A DNA stretch of 64,000 nt from Candidatus Pantoea varia (GCF_900115075.1 NZ_FOVG01000003.1:124001-188000); one strand, 5' to 3'; shown: positions 39,834 to 49,995, counted from the first letter of the stretch. Numbers and translations: made by a program. The notes: generated by a model not told the origin, from the letters alone.

Positions 39834-41909
39834 TTACAGGTTTGCGCCTTCAATGAGCATTACACTCAAAACCCGACATCCCCACGGCCCCAGCGTCAGC
39901 GATCCCCCCACACCCGAGCCATCAATCAAATCACTCAGGCCGGCAGGCAACGACACCTGCTGCACCTGCGCCGTAAAGTTCTGCACAAACAGAAACGCCT
40001 GCTCACCGTCGGTACGGCGCTGAACCACCACGCCAGGCGGCAGATCGCTCTCCAGCGCACGCGGTAACCCAAGCTGCTTAATCAGCGCACCATAAAAATC
40101 CCGATGGAACGACAGGTCGTTCCGTGACGCGATATACCAGGCTTTGCCCTGACCCACTCGATTCATCGTCACTGCCGGTGTTCCGGCATAAAAATCACTC
40201 TCATAACTGGCCAGGGCTGTCGCACCCTCCAGATGAATATGCTCGCAAAGCTCCCGCGCCTGATACGGTCCGCTCAACCCCAGCTCATTGCCTCGTACCC
40301 CGCGCACGCCGTTAAACTCCTCATCGGTCAGACTATCGATCTCTTCTGACCAGATGCCTAACAGCGACCGCAGCGGCCCAGGGAACCCGCCGAGATAACA
40401 AAGATCGCTCTCATTCACGACGCCGCTCCAGTAGCTAGCCACAAAATGCCCGCCCCGCTCAACATGCGCCTCTGCACGCGCCGCGAAACCGTCGCGCACC
40501 ATATACAGCATCGGCGCAATCACCAGATCGTAACCACTCAAATCGCTGTCGCCATTAATCACATCTACCGCGACACCCTGCTCCCAGAAAGCCCGATAGT
40601 GCTCGTTCACCGTGCGCTCATAATGCAGACCGAGATTGCGCGGACCCTGCGCGTTATCCATCGCCCAGCGACTCTCCCAGTCGAAAATAATCGCCACCCG
40701 TGACTCAACCCGACTGCCCATCACCGGTGTCATCGCCGCCAGCATTCGTCCCAGTTCGCTCACTTCACGACCGATGCGTGTGTCCAGATGACCGACATGA
40801 TCAACCACCGCGCCATGAAATTTCTCGACCGAACCCCGGCTCTTGCGCCACTGAAAATACTGCACCGCGTCCGCACCGTGCGCCACTGCCTGTAACGACG
40901 ACAGAATATGCATTCCCGGCTTCTTTAACTTGCTGGTCGGCTGCCAGTTCGTCGCGCCCGGCGTCGACTCCATCAGCACAAACGGCTGGCCCTGCTTCAG
41001 GGTGCGCATCAAATCGTGATACATCGCGGTATAACAGGCGAGCGTGGTCTCATCCTTCTCGTTGTGCCACATGGGGTAGCTATCCCACGAGATAAAATCG
41101 AGCGCCGGTGCCAGCTTCCAGTAATCGTAGTCGTAGAAATACTCCATGAAATTAGTGGTGGCAGGCAGATCGGGATTGGCCTGCTTCAGCGGTTTAATCT
41201 CCTCACGACAGAAGTCAGTCACCTGATCGGTCATAAACCGCCGCCAGTCCAGATTAAGGCCATGAATTGACATCTCACCCTGTGGCGCAGGTGATACAAT
41301 CTGTGACCAGTCGCTGTAAGTGTGACTCCAGAAATCGCTCCACCAGGCGAGATTCAGTTTCTCCAGGGTCTCATAGCGACGCTGCAGCCAGCCGCGAAAC
41401 GCCTCCTGACAGCGATCGCAGTGACACTCGCCGCCATACTCATTGGAAATATGCCAGCCGATCACCGCCGGATGTTGCGCATAACGCGCCGCCAGCCTGC
41501 TGTTCATCGCCTGCACTTTCTGGCGGTAGACTGGCGAGGACATACAGTGATTATGACGACCACCATGCAGAGCCGGCACGCGATCGCGTCCCACCCGCAA
41601 CACTTCGGGATATGCCTGCGACATCCAGGCCGGACGTGCGCCACTGGGTGTAGCAAGAAACACCGAAATCCCCTGCAGCCAGAGCGTATCAATCACCTCA
41701 TCCAGCCAGCCAAATTCATAGCGGCCCTCTTCCGGCTCCAGCTTCGCCCAGCTGAAAATACCGACCGACATGACGTTACAGTTCGCCTGCTTCATCATTG
41801 CTACGTCGTCATCAATAATGCCCGGCTGATGCGCCCACTGTTCCGGATTGTAGTCAGCACCATGCAGCAGCCGGTTAACCCGGGCGCTGAGCGGGGGAAA
41901 TTTATTCAT
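39834..41909 (-). CDS. ganA: GH42 beta-galactosidase
   Basis: A 691-residue glycoside hydrolase family 42 beta-galactosidase (named GanA in Bacillus; the Dickeya nomenclature differs). It opens MNKFPPLSARVNRLLHGADYNPEQW, the GH42 hallmark. The acid/base Glu157 is in HISNEYGG and the nucleophile Glu314 in VLMESTPGATNWQP. Cys162, Cys164 and Cys167, with Cys122 upstream, form the zinc cluster typical of GH42. No signal peptide, so it acts in the cytoplasm on imported galacto-oligosaccharides. It has a good ribosome site (GAGGAA), and the GH53 gene lies 41 bp upstream in the operon. Confidence 0.94.
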   Translation of the reverse strand: MNKFPPLSARVNRLLHGADYNPEQWAHQPGIIDDDVAMMKQANCNVMSVGIFSWAKLEPEEGRYEFGWLDEVIDTLWLQGISVFLATPSGARPAWMSQAYPEVLRVGRDRVPALHGGRHNHCMSSPVYRQKVQAMNSRLAARYAQHPAVIGWHISNEYGGECHCDRCQEAFRGWLQRRYETLEKLNLAWWSDFWSHTYSDWSQIVSPAPQGEMSIHGLNLDWRRFMTDQVTDFCREEIKPLKQANPDLPATTNFMEYFYDYDYWKLAPALDFISWDSYPMWHNEKDETTLACYTAMYHDLMRTLKQGQPFVLMESTPGATNWQPTSKLKKPGMHILSSLQAVAHGADAVQYFQWRKSRGSVEKFHGAVVDHVGHLDTRIGREVSELGRMLAAMTPVMGSRVESRVAIIFDWESRWAMDNAQGPRNLGLHYERTVNEHYRAFWEQGVAVDVINGDSDLSGYDLVIAPMLYMVRDGFAARAEAHVERGGHFVASYWSGVVNESDLCYLGGFPGPLRSLLGIWSEEIDSLTDEEFNGVRGVRGNELGLSGPYQARELCEHIHLEGATALASYESDFYAGTPAVTMNRVGQGKAWYIASRNDLSFHRDFYGALIKQLGLPRALESDLPPGVVVQRRTDGEQAFLFVQNFTAQVQQVSLPAGLSDLIDGSGVGGSLTLGPWGCRVLSVMLIEGANL

Positions 41910-41950
41910 ACCTGTTCCTCAGAGGAAGACATCAGCGTTAGCGCTAATAG

Positions 41951-43144
41951 TTAATGAAAAACCTGCAGCGAAGGCAGTGCCTTGCCGTGACAGTCAAACA
42001 GCGCCTGGTTTTCGCGGGCGTTGCCCTGTTTCCATTCGTCGTGGATATATTTCATGCCTGCGGGTGTGGCCCAGGTATTGCCGGGCGCGGGGATCCATGC
42101 TGGCTCCCAGTAGACCACGCCCTTGCCGCGATGGTCCGGCACCGCCAGCACCGTTTTAATCAGGTCATGCAGATAAGCCGCCTGGCCTGCTACGCTGCCG
42201 GGATAGCCGCCCGCCTGCTCCTCTTTGGCCTGGAAACTGTTCTCAGCATTGTCGCAGTTTTCCAGCGTGTAGCCGTAAGCGGCTTCCACCACCATCACAT
42301 CTTTGTCATAGCGCCGGGAGATATCATCCATGTTGGCTTTCAGGGCGCTGATAGGACCGTTCCAGTAGGTGTACATCGACAGGCCAATCACATCGAACGG
42401 GACATCACGCTTAACGATTTCGTCGAACCACCAGCGGAAAGTGTCATTTTTCGTGCCCTCGGCCAGATGCAGCATGATCTTCACCTGATGCGGATCGCTA
42501 AGGTTCTCGCGCAAACCGCTGATGCCTGCCTGCAGCAGACCGGCCAGTCGATCGAACTCGCCGCCGTTCTGACCCCAGCTCTTTCCTTCCGGCCAGAGCA
42601 TGCCGCCATTAAGCTCGTTGCCAATCTGCACGATATCCGGCATCACGCCTTCTGCTTTAAAGCGAGCGATGGTGTCGCGCGTATAGTCATGCACCTGTGT
42701 TTCCAGCTGCGGAAAGGTCAGCGACTGCCAGGCTTTGGGCTTGAACTGCTTGCCAGGATCGGTCCAGAAATCGCTGTAGTGAATATCCAGCAGCAGCTTC
42801 AGTCCCGCCGCTTTTACACGCTTCGCCAGCGCCAGCGTGGTCGCCAGATCGTTGCCGCCACCGCCGTAGGTGTGACCGCTGCCGTCGGTGGGATCGACCC
42901 ACAGCCGCAGTCGGATGGTGTTGATACCACTGGCTTTAAGGATGGCGATGGCATCCTGCTGCTGGTTGTTCGCGTTATAGAATTTTGCGCCCTGCTTCTC
43001 CAGCTCAGCCAGCGAAGAGATATCCGCACCCTTGATAAAATCGGCTGGCCACGGCCCGGCAGAGGCGATGACAGGCTGATCAGCGGCGAGCAGCGGTGTC
43101 GCCCAGGCCAGCGCCAGGGCGAGAATCAATGTTTTTGGCGTCAT
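41951..43144 (-). CDS. ganB: GH53 arabinogalactan endo-beta-1,4-galactanase, exported
   Basis: A 397-residue glycoside hydrolase family 53 enzyme. Signal peptide at residues 1-21 (LALALAWATPLLAADQ), so it is exported. The catalytic acid/base is Glu177 in QIGNELNGG and the nucleophile Glu287 in VVEAAYGYT; IRLRLWVDPTDGSGHTYGG (about residues 77-95) is a conserved family segment. It cuts type I (arabino)galactan from pectin side chains into galacto-oligosaccharides. It starts 3 bp after the ganG stop, so it is tightly linked in the operon. Periplasmic or extracellular location is not decided by sequence. Confidence 0.94.
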   Translation of the reverse strand: MTPKTLILALALAWATPLLAADQPVIASAGPWPADFIKGADISSLAELEKQGAKFYNANNQQQDAIAILKASGINTIRLRLWVDPTDGSGHTYGGGGNDLATTLALAKRVKAAGLKLLLDIHYSDFWTDPGKQFKPKAWQSLTFPQLETQVHDYTRDTIARFKAEGVMPDIVQIGNELNGGMLWPEGKSWGQNGGEFDRLAGLLQAGISGLRENLSDPHQVKIMLHLAEGTKNDTFRWWFDEIVKRDVPFDVIGLSMYTYWNGPISALKANMDDISRRYDKDVMVVEAAYGYTLENCDNAENSFQAKEEQAGGYPGSVAGQAAYLHDLIKTVLAVPDHRGKGVVYWEPAWIPAPGNTWATPAGMKYIHDEWKQGNARENQALFDCHGKALPSLQVFH

Positions 43145-43147
43145 GAT

Positions 43148-43999
43148 TTATCCTTTAGTACTGCCTGAGGCCAGGCCGGAGACGAAGTATTTCTGCAGGG
43201 CCAGATAGAACACCGCGACCGGCACGGCGATCAGCACGGCACCGGCTGCATAGGTGGTATAGCTGGCACCCATTTTTTGCGACACCAGGTTATAGAGGCC
43301 AATTGGCAGCGTGAACTGCTCAGGCGTGCGCAGAATGGTGCTGGAGAGAATGAAATCGCCCAGCGGCCCGGTGAAGGAGAACAGCGCCACCACCGCCAGA
43401 ATCGGCTTCGACAGCGGCATGATGATCTCCACGAAGATGCGGAAATTACCCGCCCCGTCCATCCGCGCCGACTCATCCAGATCTTTGGGAATCGAGTCGA
43501 GATAGCCCTTCATCAGCCAGGTGTTCATCGGGATCATCCCGCCGACGTAGATCAACACCAGCGCCAGATGGCTGTTGATTAATCCCAGCAACTGCGACAG
43601 CACGAAAATCGCGATTAGCGCCGAAAACTGCGGGATCATCTGCAACAGCAGAAACAGCATCAGGCCGTTCTGCCGTCCCTTAAACCGAAAACGGGAAAAG
43701 GCGTAGGCGGTACAGCTGACGCTGATGAGCGTCAGCACCATGGTCAGAAAACTGATTTTCATCGAGTTCCAGTACCACGTCATATAAGGCACCGTGCCAT
43801 TGAACAGGTCGCGGTAGTGCTGCAGCGACGCATTCTCCGGAATGATTGAGCTGCTGAGCAGGCTGTTGCCTGCATTCAGTGATGCCCCTACCGTCCAGAC
43901 CAGTGGATAAATGATGATGGTCGAGACGGCCAGCACGACCAGCCAGGTGAGCGACAGGCGTATCCACCTTTCGCGTTTAATACTGCCGGACTTCGCCAT
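43148..43999 (-). CDS. ganG: ABC transporter permease, MalG-type
   Basis: A 283-residue permease of the carbohydrate-uptake (CUT1) ABC family. The ATG at 43999 has GGGAG upstream; the longer frame overlaps the previous gene. Six membrane helices; the EAA loop is near residues 170-190 (YLDSIPKDLDESARMDGAGNFRIFVEIIMPLSKP), which contacts the ATPase. Partner of GanF, the binding protein GanE and the ATPase GanK; imports galacto-oligosaccharides. Confidence 0.93.
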   Translation of the reverse strand: MAKSGSIKRERWIRLSLTWLVVLAVSTIIIYPLVWTVGASLNAGNSLLSSSIIPENASLQHYRDLFNGTVPYMTWYWNSMKISFLTMVLTLISVSCTAYAFSRFRFKGRQNGLMLFLLLQMIPQFSALIAIFVLSQLLGLINSHLALVLIYVGGMIPMNTWLMKGYLDSIPKDLDESARMDGAGNFRIFVEIIMPLSKPILAVVALFSFTGPLGDFILSSTILRTPEQFTLPIGLYNLVSQKMGASYTTYAAGAVLIAVPVAVFYLALQKYFVSGLASGSTKG

Positions 44000-44009
44000 A
44001 ATTGCTCCC

Positions 44010-45359
44010 TTACGCCATCTCATCTTGTTTAAACGACCGGGTCGCGCGGAACTGCCACAGCGCCAGACCTACCACGAAAATCGACAGCAGAATGGTGATG
44101 GTGGCCGCGATAGCGTATTGCGACGACGACATGGTGAGCTTGTAGATCCACGACACCAGGATATCGGTGCCTCCGGCATTCGATCCCGCCACGGCCGGAC
44201 CGCCGTTGTTAAACAGATAGATGATGTTGAAATTATTAAAGTTGAAGGTGTATTGCGTGATGATGATCGGCGCAATGGCGTAGAGCACCAGCGGCAGCGT
44301 AATAGTTTTCAGCCGTGTCCAGGCGCTGGCACCATCCATAATGGCCGCCTCATAAAGGTCGTCCGGGATCGCCTGCAGTACACCGGTTGTCATCGCAAAG
44401 ACAAACGGGAAGCCGAGCCAGGTCTGCATCATGATCAGCGCCGTTTTGGTCCAGAACGGATCGGTCATCCAGGCTTTAGGCGCGATGCCAAAGGAATCGA
44501 GAATCGCGTTGTTGATCACCCCAAAGCTGTCATTGAACATCCCGGCAAACACCAGAATGGTCACAAAGCCTGGCACCGCCCACGGCAGGATAAAGATGGT
44601 ACGGATCAGCGGTTTAAAGCGCAGGTCTTTCTGATTGACCAGAATCGCCAGCATCACGCCCACGGTGCACTGTAGCGTGGTCGCCAGCAGCGTCCAGACC
44701 ACCGTCCATTGCAGTACGTCAAAGAAAGTGGAGCGCCAGATCGACAGCGTGAAAATGTTGATGAAGTTTTTGAACCCCACCCAGTCCACCAGCTTCGCCG
44801 GGGGGGTGTGGTAGAGGTTGTAATTGGTAAAGGCGATGGCGAAACCAAACAGAATTGGAAACACCACCACGAACACCAGCAGAATAAAGCCCGGCGAAAT
44901 CATCAGATACGGGAAGCCGTCGCGCAGCAGTAACTGGTACTGCTGACGCACGCTGTTAAGCTGCTGGCCTTTATCGCGCTTAACGCCGTTGACCCACGCG
45001 TCGCGCATCGACACGCCCCAGACCGCCACGCCAAAGGCAGCAATCAGCACGCTGATAATCCCCTCGGCCAGCAGGAAAATGGAATTATCACGCGGCACCG
45101 ATTCGCCCAGCGTATAAAGCCCCCAGAATCCTTCACGCAGAAAATCGTGAAAGACGCCGGTAAAGCTGCTGAGAAGAATCAGAAAGCCCAGCCCTTTCGC
45201 CCACTGACGATGGTAAAACTGGCCGAAGCCAGGCAGCAGTGCCAGCAGCGCACCGGTCGTCGCATGACGACGCGGACGCTTAGCCGTCACCAGATGTTCA
45301 TCGGAAGATATCGCCACACCCTGATCCTTATCCTGTACGGTTATCCCGCGAACCGGCAT
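44010..45359 (-). CDS. ganF: ABC transporter permease, MalF-type
   Basis: A 449-residue CUT1 permease with an extended N-terminus. Cytoplasmic head to about residue 30, two extra helices (residues about 33-60 and 95-120), then the six-helix permease core from about 150. The EAA loop is AIPDDLYEAAIMDGASAWTRLKTITLPLV. The start overlaps the ganE stop by one base (TAATG), so translation is coupled. MalF-like proteins share this enlarged form. Confidence 0.93.
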   Translation of the reverse strand: MPVRGITVQDKDQGVAISSDEHLVTAKRPRRHATTGALLALLPGFGQFYHRQWAKGLGFLILLSSFTGVFHDFLREGFWGLYTLGESVPRDNSIFLLAEGIISVLIAAFGVAVWGVSMRDAWVNGVKRDKGQQLNSVRQQYQLLLRDGFPYLMISPGFILLVFVVVFPILFGFAIAFTNYNLYHTPPAKLVDWVGFKNFINIFTLSIWRSTFFDVLQWTVVWTLLATTLQCTVGVMLAILVNQKDLRFKPLIRTIFILPWAVPGFVTILVFAGMFNDSFGVINNAILDSFGIAPKAWMTDPFWTKTALIMMQTWLGFPFVFAMTTGVLQAIPDDLYEAAIMDGASAWTRLKTITLPLVLYAIAPIIITQYTFNFNNFNIIYLFNNGGPAVAGSNAGGTDILVSWIYKLTMSSSQYAIAATITILLSIFVVGLALWQFRATRSFKQDEMA

Positions 45360-46579
45360 TACTGGTTGCTGGCCTGCATTGCTTCAATCTGCATGGTGAT
45401 CTGCTTCACCGCGTTATCCAGCGCCGCTTTTGGCTCCTGCTTGCCGGAAACGCTCAGCTCCAGCGCCGCATTGGCCGGACCCCACACTTCCTGCATTTCA
45501 GGCACGCCTGGCATGGCTGATGCACGCGCCGCCTGAACTGCGACCGCGTTGGCCTTCTCATCATTTTTGATAATCGGATCGTTCATCAGCGCAGTGACTG
45601 GTGGGATCTCCTGGGTTTTCTGATAGCGCTCTTTGACGTACTGCGGCTGGTTGATAAAGGTGAGGAACTTCTGCGCCAGCGCCTGATCTTTACTCCAGGT
45701 GGATACCACATAGCCTTTGACGCCCAGGAAGGAGCTCATCGGCTTGCCGTTTGGCAGCAATGGCAGGGGCGCCACGCCGTAGTTGATCCCGGCAGCCTGA
45801 TAAGGCTGGAAAGCCCACGGCCCGTTGATCACCGCCGCTGCTTTCTTCTCGGTAAACAGCGAGTCGATAGCGTTAAGGCCGTTGTCGCCCATGATGCCGC
45901 CCGGCAGCAATCCTTCGCTGAAGAAACGCTTGAGATAAGTCACCGCCTCCACGCTGCCCGGCGTGTTCAGCCCGATATCTTTGGTGTTAATCGCGCCTTT
46001 GGCGTCTTTGCCAAAGATGTAAGACCCCATCGGAGCCATCACGCCCCAGCTGTAATAAATCTGATCAAACTTGGCGAGCAGGCCATACTTTTTCGCCTCG
46101 CGCTGCTTCTGCGAGAAAGCGCGATACTCATCCAGGGTTTTCAGCGGTGCGGGCAGCAGATCTTTGTTGTAGATCAGCACCAGGGTTTCTACTGCCTTGG
46201 GGACGCCATAGACCACGGTGTCCTGTGTGAAAGCCGCCATCGCCGACGGGGTATAAGCGCTCTGCTCTGCCGCGTCGATTTTCAGCGGTGCCAGCAAGCC
46301 CTGCACCACCGCGCTGCCGAGCTGGTCGTTGGGGATCACCAGCACATCCGGGCCGATTCCCGCCGGGCCATCCAGACGCAGCTTTTCGATCTGCTGTGCA
46401 AACGGCATCTCCTGCACTTTCACTTCAACGCCGTACTGTTTCTGAAAATCGGCAACCGCCGTTTTGATGCCGTCTGCTTTCTTAATATCTTCCCAGACGG
46501 TGAGTTGCTGAGCGGCCCAGACGGATTGATTAAGCATCAATGCTGACAGGAGTAGCGTAACGCTGATTTTGATTTTCAT
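45359..46579 (-). CDS. ganE: Periplasmic sugar-binding protein, MalE/GanE-like
   Basis: A 406-residue extracellular solute-binding protein of the CUT1 family. The ATG at 46579 with GAGG upstream is followed by a signal peptide (MKIKISVTLLLSALMLNQSVWA). The mature part resembles maltose/cyclodextrin-binding proteins: LTVWEDIKKADGIKTAVADFQKQYGVEVKVQEMPF, PDVLVIPNDQLGSAVVQGLLAPL, and AVINGPWAFQPYQAAGINYGVAPLPLLPNGKPMSSFLGVKGYVVS. First gene of the leftward gan operon (E-F-G-B-A), so it delivers galacto-oligosaccharides to GanFG. Its promoter region is shared with the divergent ganK gene. Confidence 0.93.
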   Translation of the reverse strand: MKIKISVTLLLSALMLNQSVWAAQQLTVWEDIKKADGIKTAVADFQKQYGVEVKVQEMPFAQQIEKLRLDGPAGIGPDVLVIPNDQLGSAVVQGLLAPLKIDAAEQSAYTPSAMAAFTQDTVVYGVPKAVETLVLIYNKDLLPAPLKTLDEYRAFSQKQREAKKYGLLAKFDQIYYSWGVMAPMGSYIFGKDAKGAINTKDIGLNTPGSVEAVTYLKRFFSEGLLPGGIMGDNGLNAIDSLFTEKKAAAVINGPWAFQPYQAAGINYGVAPLPLLPNGKPMSSFLGVKGYVVSTWSKDQALAQKFLTFINQPQYVKERYQKTQEIPPVTALMNDPIIKNDEKANAVAVQAARASAMPGVPEMQEVWGPANAALELSVSGKQEPKAALDNAVKQITMQIEAMQASNQ

Positions 46580-46904
46580 TGCTGGCCTCGTGTGAAGGTA
46601 TGACATTTTAAGCTGTCATTTGCTGTTGTTCTTTTTTCAGACACATGCTGAACAGGGAGTCACCGGATATATGTGGCGTGAATAACGTATCGCATTTGTG
46701 CCATACGCTACGCGGAACAGGTGCTGCGCTCCAGCCCGTTTGCATCAATGTGTGATCGGTATTACAGAAATCAAAAACAGCGATAGGGCGCACTCTGGCG
46801 GAACGTTATAGTCAGCGCAGGCACCATCAGGGCTGACGTGAAAAAAGACCAACTGTTATACGTCGTACATTTTAGCCGCCAAATCTCCTGCCGTGAGGAT
46901 CAGC
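46580..46904. promoter_or_regulatory. Divergent ganE/ganK control region with CRP-like site
   Basis: 325 bp. TGTGATCGGTATTACA (46751-46766) matches the left half and most of the right half of the CRP consensus TGTGA-N6-TCACA. A TGACA-N8-TGTCA palindrome (46601-46618) lies just before ganE. Arms of the same sequence, in the opposite order, occur at the ganL site (37812-37831), so a shared regulator is possible. Confidence 0.45.
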
Positions 46905-48023
46905 ATGTCCAGTATCAGATTGAGAAACGTCACCAAACGCTTTGGTAAAACAGAAACGCTGAAAAATATTGCGCTCGATATCGAGGCCGGTGAGTTTGCG
47001 GTCTTCGTCGGTCCATCAGGCTGCGGTAAATCCACGCTGCTGAGGCTGATTGCCGGGCTGGAAGAGATCAGTGAAGGCGAGATCTTGATTGGTGATGAGG
47101 TAATGAATGATGTCGCGCCTTCGCACCGAGGCGTCGCGATGGTGTTCCAGAGTTATGCACTCTATCCCCATATGACGGTGGCGGAGAATATTGGCTACGG
47201 TCTGAAAGTGAACGGGCTGCCAAAGGCGCAGATTCAGCATCAGGTAGAGATGGTGGCGAAGACGCTGCAGCTGGGGCAGCTGCTGGATCGTAAACCTAAA
47301 CAGCTTTCCGGCGGGCAGCGTCAGCGTGTAGCGATTGGCCGCGCCATTGTCCGTAATCCTCGGGTGTTTATGTTTGATGAGCCACTGTCGAACCTGGATG
47401 CAGAGCTGCGTGTCGATATGCGGCTGCACATTGCTAAGCTGCATCAGGAGCTAAAAACCACTATGGTTTATGTCACGCACGATCAGACAGAAGCGATGAC
47501 GCTGGCCGATAAGATTGTAGTGATGAACTACGGCAAGGTGGAACAGGTCGGCTCACCGATGGAACTCTATTACAATCCGATCAACCGCTTTGTCGCGGGC
47601 TTTATCGGTTCACCTAAGATGAACTTCCTGCCCGCGCGCGTGGAGCAGTGTGGCCCTGCCGGGCTGATCGCCGTGATTAATGACGGCGAACACCGGCTGC
47701 AACTCCCCTCGCCCATCCGCCCGTTGCAGCCAGGGGATGAGATCACGCTGGGCATCCGGCCGGAGCAGTTGCAGATCAGTGGCGATGCGCCACTGAATAT
47801 CGACTTCCACTGCGAGGTGGTTGAGCGACTCGGCAACAACACCTATCTTTTTGGTCAGAGCCACGGCCACGACGGCTTCAAGATGCTGCTGCCTGGCGAT
47901 GTGCATTTCCGTCCCTATCAGACGCTGCGTCCTACCTTCCATCCACACCACTGCATGGTGTTTGATGCCGTAGGCGCACGCATCAGCGCGGATATCGAGA
48001 TGCCGCAGGTGCGCGCGGCCTGA
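46905..48023 (+). CDS. ganK: ABC transporter ATP-binding protein, MalK/UgpC-type
   Basis: A 372-residue ATPase from the ATG at 46905 (GAGG upstream). Walker [10 protein letters not shown] (36-44), Q-loop [13 protein letters not shown], signature LSGGQRQR (134-141), Walker [13 protein letters not shown] (154-165), then a C-terminal TOBE/regulatory domain (about 235-370), as in MalK and UgpC. It powers GanFG import. It is transcribed away from ganEFGBA. A hairpin terminator follows. Confidence 0.93.
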   Translation: MSSIRLRNVTKRFGKTETLKNIALDIEAGEFAVFVGPSGCGKSTLLRLIAGLEEISEGEILIGDEVMNDVAPSHRGVAMVFQSYALYPHMTVAENIGYGLKVNGLPKAQIQHQVEMVAKTLQLGQLLDRKPKQLSGGQRQRVAIGRAIVRNPRVFMFDEPLSNLDAELRVDMRLHIAKLHQELKTTMVYVTHDQTEAMTLADKIVVMNYGKVEQVGSPMELYYNPINRFVAGFIGSPKMNFLPARVEQCGPAGLIAVINDGEHRLQLPSPIRPLQPGDEITLGIRPEQLQISGDAPLNIDFHCEVVERLGNNTYLFGQSHGHDGFKMLLPGDVHFRPYQTLRPTFHPHHCMVFDAVGARISADIEMPQVRAA

Positions 48024-48050
48024 GGTGAGTGTCTGGGGGGAAATAGCGAG

Positions 48051-48076
48051 AGGCCGGAAACGGCCTTTTATGTTTT
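48051..48076 (+). terminator. Intrinsic terminator after ganK
   Basis: AGGCCG, loop gaaa, CGGCCT, then TTTATGTTTT. Confidence 0.75.
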
Positions 48077-48181
48077 CAGACCAGGAACAATACGGGGAAC
48101 AGAGAAGGCATTACCGGCATGTTCTGAGCACACACATGAACACACCCGCAATCCCTTCTCTTACTGACCCGCTATCCCGGC

Positions 48182-48739
48182 TTATTTACCAAGGATATTG
48201 TTAACCGCTTTCAGGTGGCCAGCTTTATCTTTGTGATTTGAAACCACCTGAATAACGGTGAATTTCTTGTTGGCGGCCGCCAGCAGAGTGGCTTGCTGCA
48301 CATCGTTGCCACCCATTTTGTCGGTGGCTTCAATATGATAGACCGGCAGACCGTTGGCATTCTCCGTTTTCTCACTGATCACCGTATAAGAAGGTGAAGC
48401 CTGCTTCTGCTTGTCTTTGATAGACTTCCCGCCTTCAAGAAAATCAGCGTCACTGCCACCGCGCGCAATCACCGGGATCTCTTCTTCGCCAATGATCAAT
48501 ACACGTTTTTCCTGCTTGTTCACATACATGGTACCTGGTCCGCCGCCCGGCACAGGCTGCTTCTCATAGCCCTGCAGTTTGAACGTCTGTTTGCCATCCA
48601 GCAAAGAGATCGTCTGAGTCTGCGTGTTTGCAGCCTGTGCTGTTTTCGCTTCGGCTGCTGATGCGATCATCGGGGCGCTGCCAAGAGCAGCCGTCAGGCA
48701 GAAGGCACCCATAATGTTTAATGATTGACGTAATTTCAC
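48182..48739 (-). CDS. Exported protein of unknown function
   Basis: A 185-residue protein. I prefer the GTG at 48739, because AAGGAG sits 6 bases before it. The ATG at 48754 would place that ribosome site inside the gene. The signal peptide then reads MKLRQSLNIMGAFCLTAALGSAPMIASAAEA. The mature part has an N-terminal Gln/Thr-rich stretch, a beta segment (ISLLDGKQTFKLQGYE), RVLIIGEEEIPVI, and a C-terminal alpha/beta part with ATLLAAANKKFTVIQVVSNHKD. It does not belong to a family I can name, but it is a regular, folded-looking periplasmic protein. It stands alone beside the gan locus and is not obviously part of it. Confidence 0.7.
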   Translation of the reverse strand: MKLRQSLNIMGAFCLTAALGSAPMIASAAEAKTAQAANTQTQTISLLDGKQTFKLQGYEKQPVPGGGPGTMYVNKQEKRVLIIGEEEIPVIARGGSDADFLEGGKSIKDKQKQASPSYTVISEKTENANGLPVYHIEATDKMGGNDVQQATLLAAANKKFTVIQVVSNHKDKAGHLKAVNNILGK

Positions 48740-48810
48740 CGTGAACTCCTTCATGTAGTGGATATTTCCATTTCACTGACACCCCATCAGGTGTCAGCGA
48801 GGCAGAGGTG

Positions 48811-49152
48811 TTATCGGGTCAGGTCGTAAATACAGATCCCTGAGCCGAGCAGAAACAGAATAATCGGCCAGTAGAGAACGGGGATAAAAAAGAAGTTGTG
48901 GGTTTTTTCGGGGGCCATCATCGGCTCACTTTTCGTCGCCGTTGCGATGGAGTCCAGCCATTTTTCCTGCCGGAGCGCCCAGACGAAGACCGCACAAAAA
49001 AGGGCCGCGATGATGAGGGTCGCTCCTGTTGCCCATAAATGTGCAACGAAGAAACCGTCGTAGTAATAAAAATCCAGCGCCCATTTACACAGCAAATAGG
49101 CGGCACAAATTAATAGCGCGACAAAAAACCCGACTCCGCTCCAGGCGATCAT
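48811..49152 (-). CDS. Small membrane protein of unknown function
   Basis: A 113-residue protein with three hydrophobic helices (residues 3-27, 38-59 and 89-109). Starts at the ATG after AAAGGATATAAAG. Aromatic-rich (YYYDGFF). No family recognised. Leftward, 71 bp upstream of the exported protein gene on the same strand. Confidence 0.6.
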   Translation of the reverse strand: MIAWSGVGFFVALLICAAYLLCKWALDFYYYDGFFVAHLWATGATLIIAALFCAVFVWALRQEKWLDSIATATKSEPMMAPEKTHNFFFIPVLYWPIILFLLGSGICIYDLTR

Positions 49153-49557
49153 CTTTATATCCTTTAAATGGGTTAGGAACGAGGAATGATTTTCTGGAAA
49201 TTAACATATTTTTATCATTGTGGCGATATTTTCTTTGGTGCTAATATTCTCTGACCCGCTCAGGGCGTATCGGCCTGTTTCATTATAAAGCGCCTGATGC
49301 GGCCAGGGTTATTTCCTGATGTTGTTGTTTATGCTTAATCACGTACTTATAGCGTTGATATTGCACCCAAAGTGCAGCCGCGCCATTTGTTACGTTACGA
49401 TATTATTTTCGTGCGAATGAATAGCGACTGTGGCATCACTGTTTTTGAACATTCTCATCTGCGGTTCCGGCAGGCGTTAAGCAGAAACGTTGTTGCTAAC
49501 ATCTGCATGACACCGTTTCGGAATCGCCAGATTTTTGCGCAGGGCATAGAGGAAAAT
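49153..49557. other. Intergenic region upstream of the DUF2628 gene
   Basis: 405 bp of low GC, divergent between the small membrane protein and the DUF2628 gene. A frame upstream of 49558 is open but has no coding character. Expected to hold two promoters; I cannot pick them out with confidence. Confidence 0.5.
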
Positions 49558-49995
49558 ATGAATCAACCCATTGAAAATATTAATAAAGTAAATACGTCTA
49601 AAAAGTACAGTGCGAAGTGGCAGACCCGCTTTGATTTTTTTGACCGTCATGGTGCTCCCAGTACACCCGGCTTCAGAGAGGCATTGAAACAACTGCCTTT
49701 CAGGCAAAAATTGAGAGTGAACATGAATCTCATTGCCTTCCTTTTCGGCCCGATTTATCTGTTTGTACTCGGCCTGTGGAAGAAGAACATCATGCTTATT
49801 TTAATTATGATAGCTGTTTATACTATTTTGATCATCGCCTTAGCGATCGCGGGCATGGAATTTCCACGATACCTTCAGATCGGCCTGGGCTATGGCTTCA
49901 ATGCCCTGTACGGCATGAGCACGAATTACAGTTATTACCTGAAAGAGAGAAAAGGTGATAACGGCTGGAACCCCTTTAAAGGGATGCGCTGGTAA
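49558..49995 (+). CDS. DUF2628 family membrane protein (YigF-like)
   Basis: A 145-residue protein from the ATG at 49558 (GAGGAAAAT upstream); upstream extension rejected. N-terminal polar region, then RFDFFDRHGAPSTPGFREALKQLPFRQKLRVNMNLIAFLFGPIYLFVLGLWKKNIMLILIMIAVYT, the typical DUF2628 sequence with a Lys-rich loop and two to three helices (about 70-92, 95-120). E. coli YigF is the known relative in outline. C-terminus NPFKGMRW is conserved-looking. Function unknown. Confidence 0.78.
   Translation: MNQPIENINKVNTSKKYSAKWQTRFDFFDRHGAPSTPGFREALKQLPFRQKLRVNMNLIAFLFGPIYLFVLGLWKKNIMLILIMIAVYTILIIALAIAGMEFPRYLQIGLGYGFNALYGMSTNYSYYLKERKGDNGWNPFKGMRW

Noticed and set aside
41954..43168. 404-codon plus-strand frame opposite the GH53 gene
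   Set aside because: Antisense shadow caused by GC-rich codon bias; the GH53 enzyme on the minus strand has all catalytic motifs.
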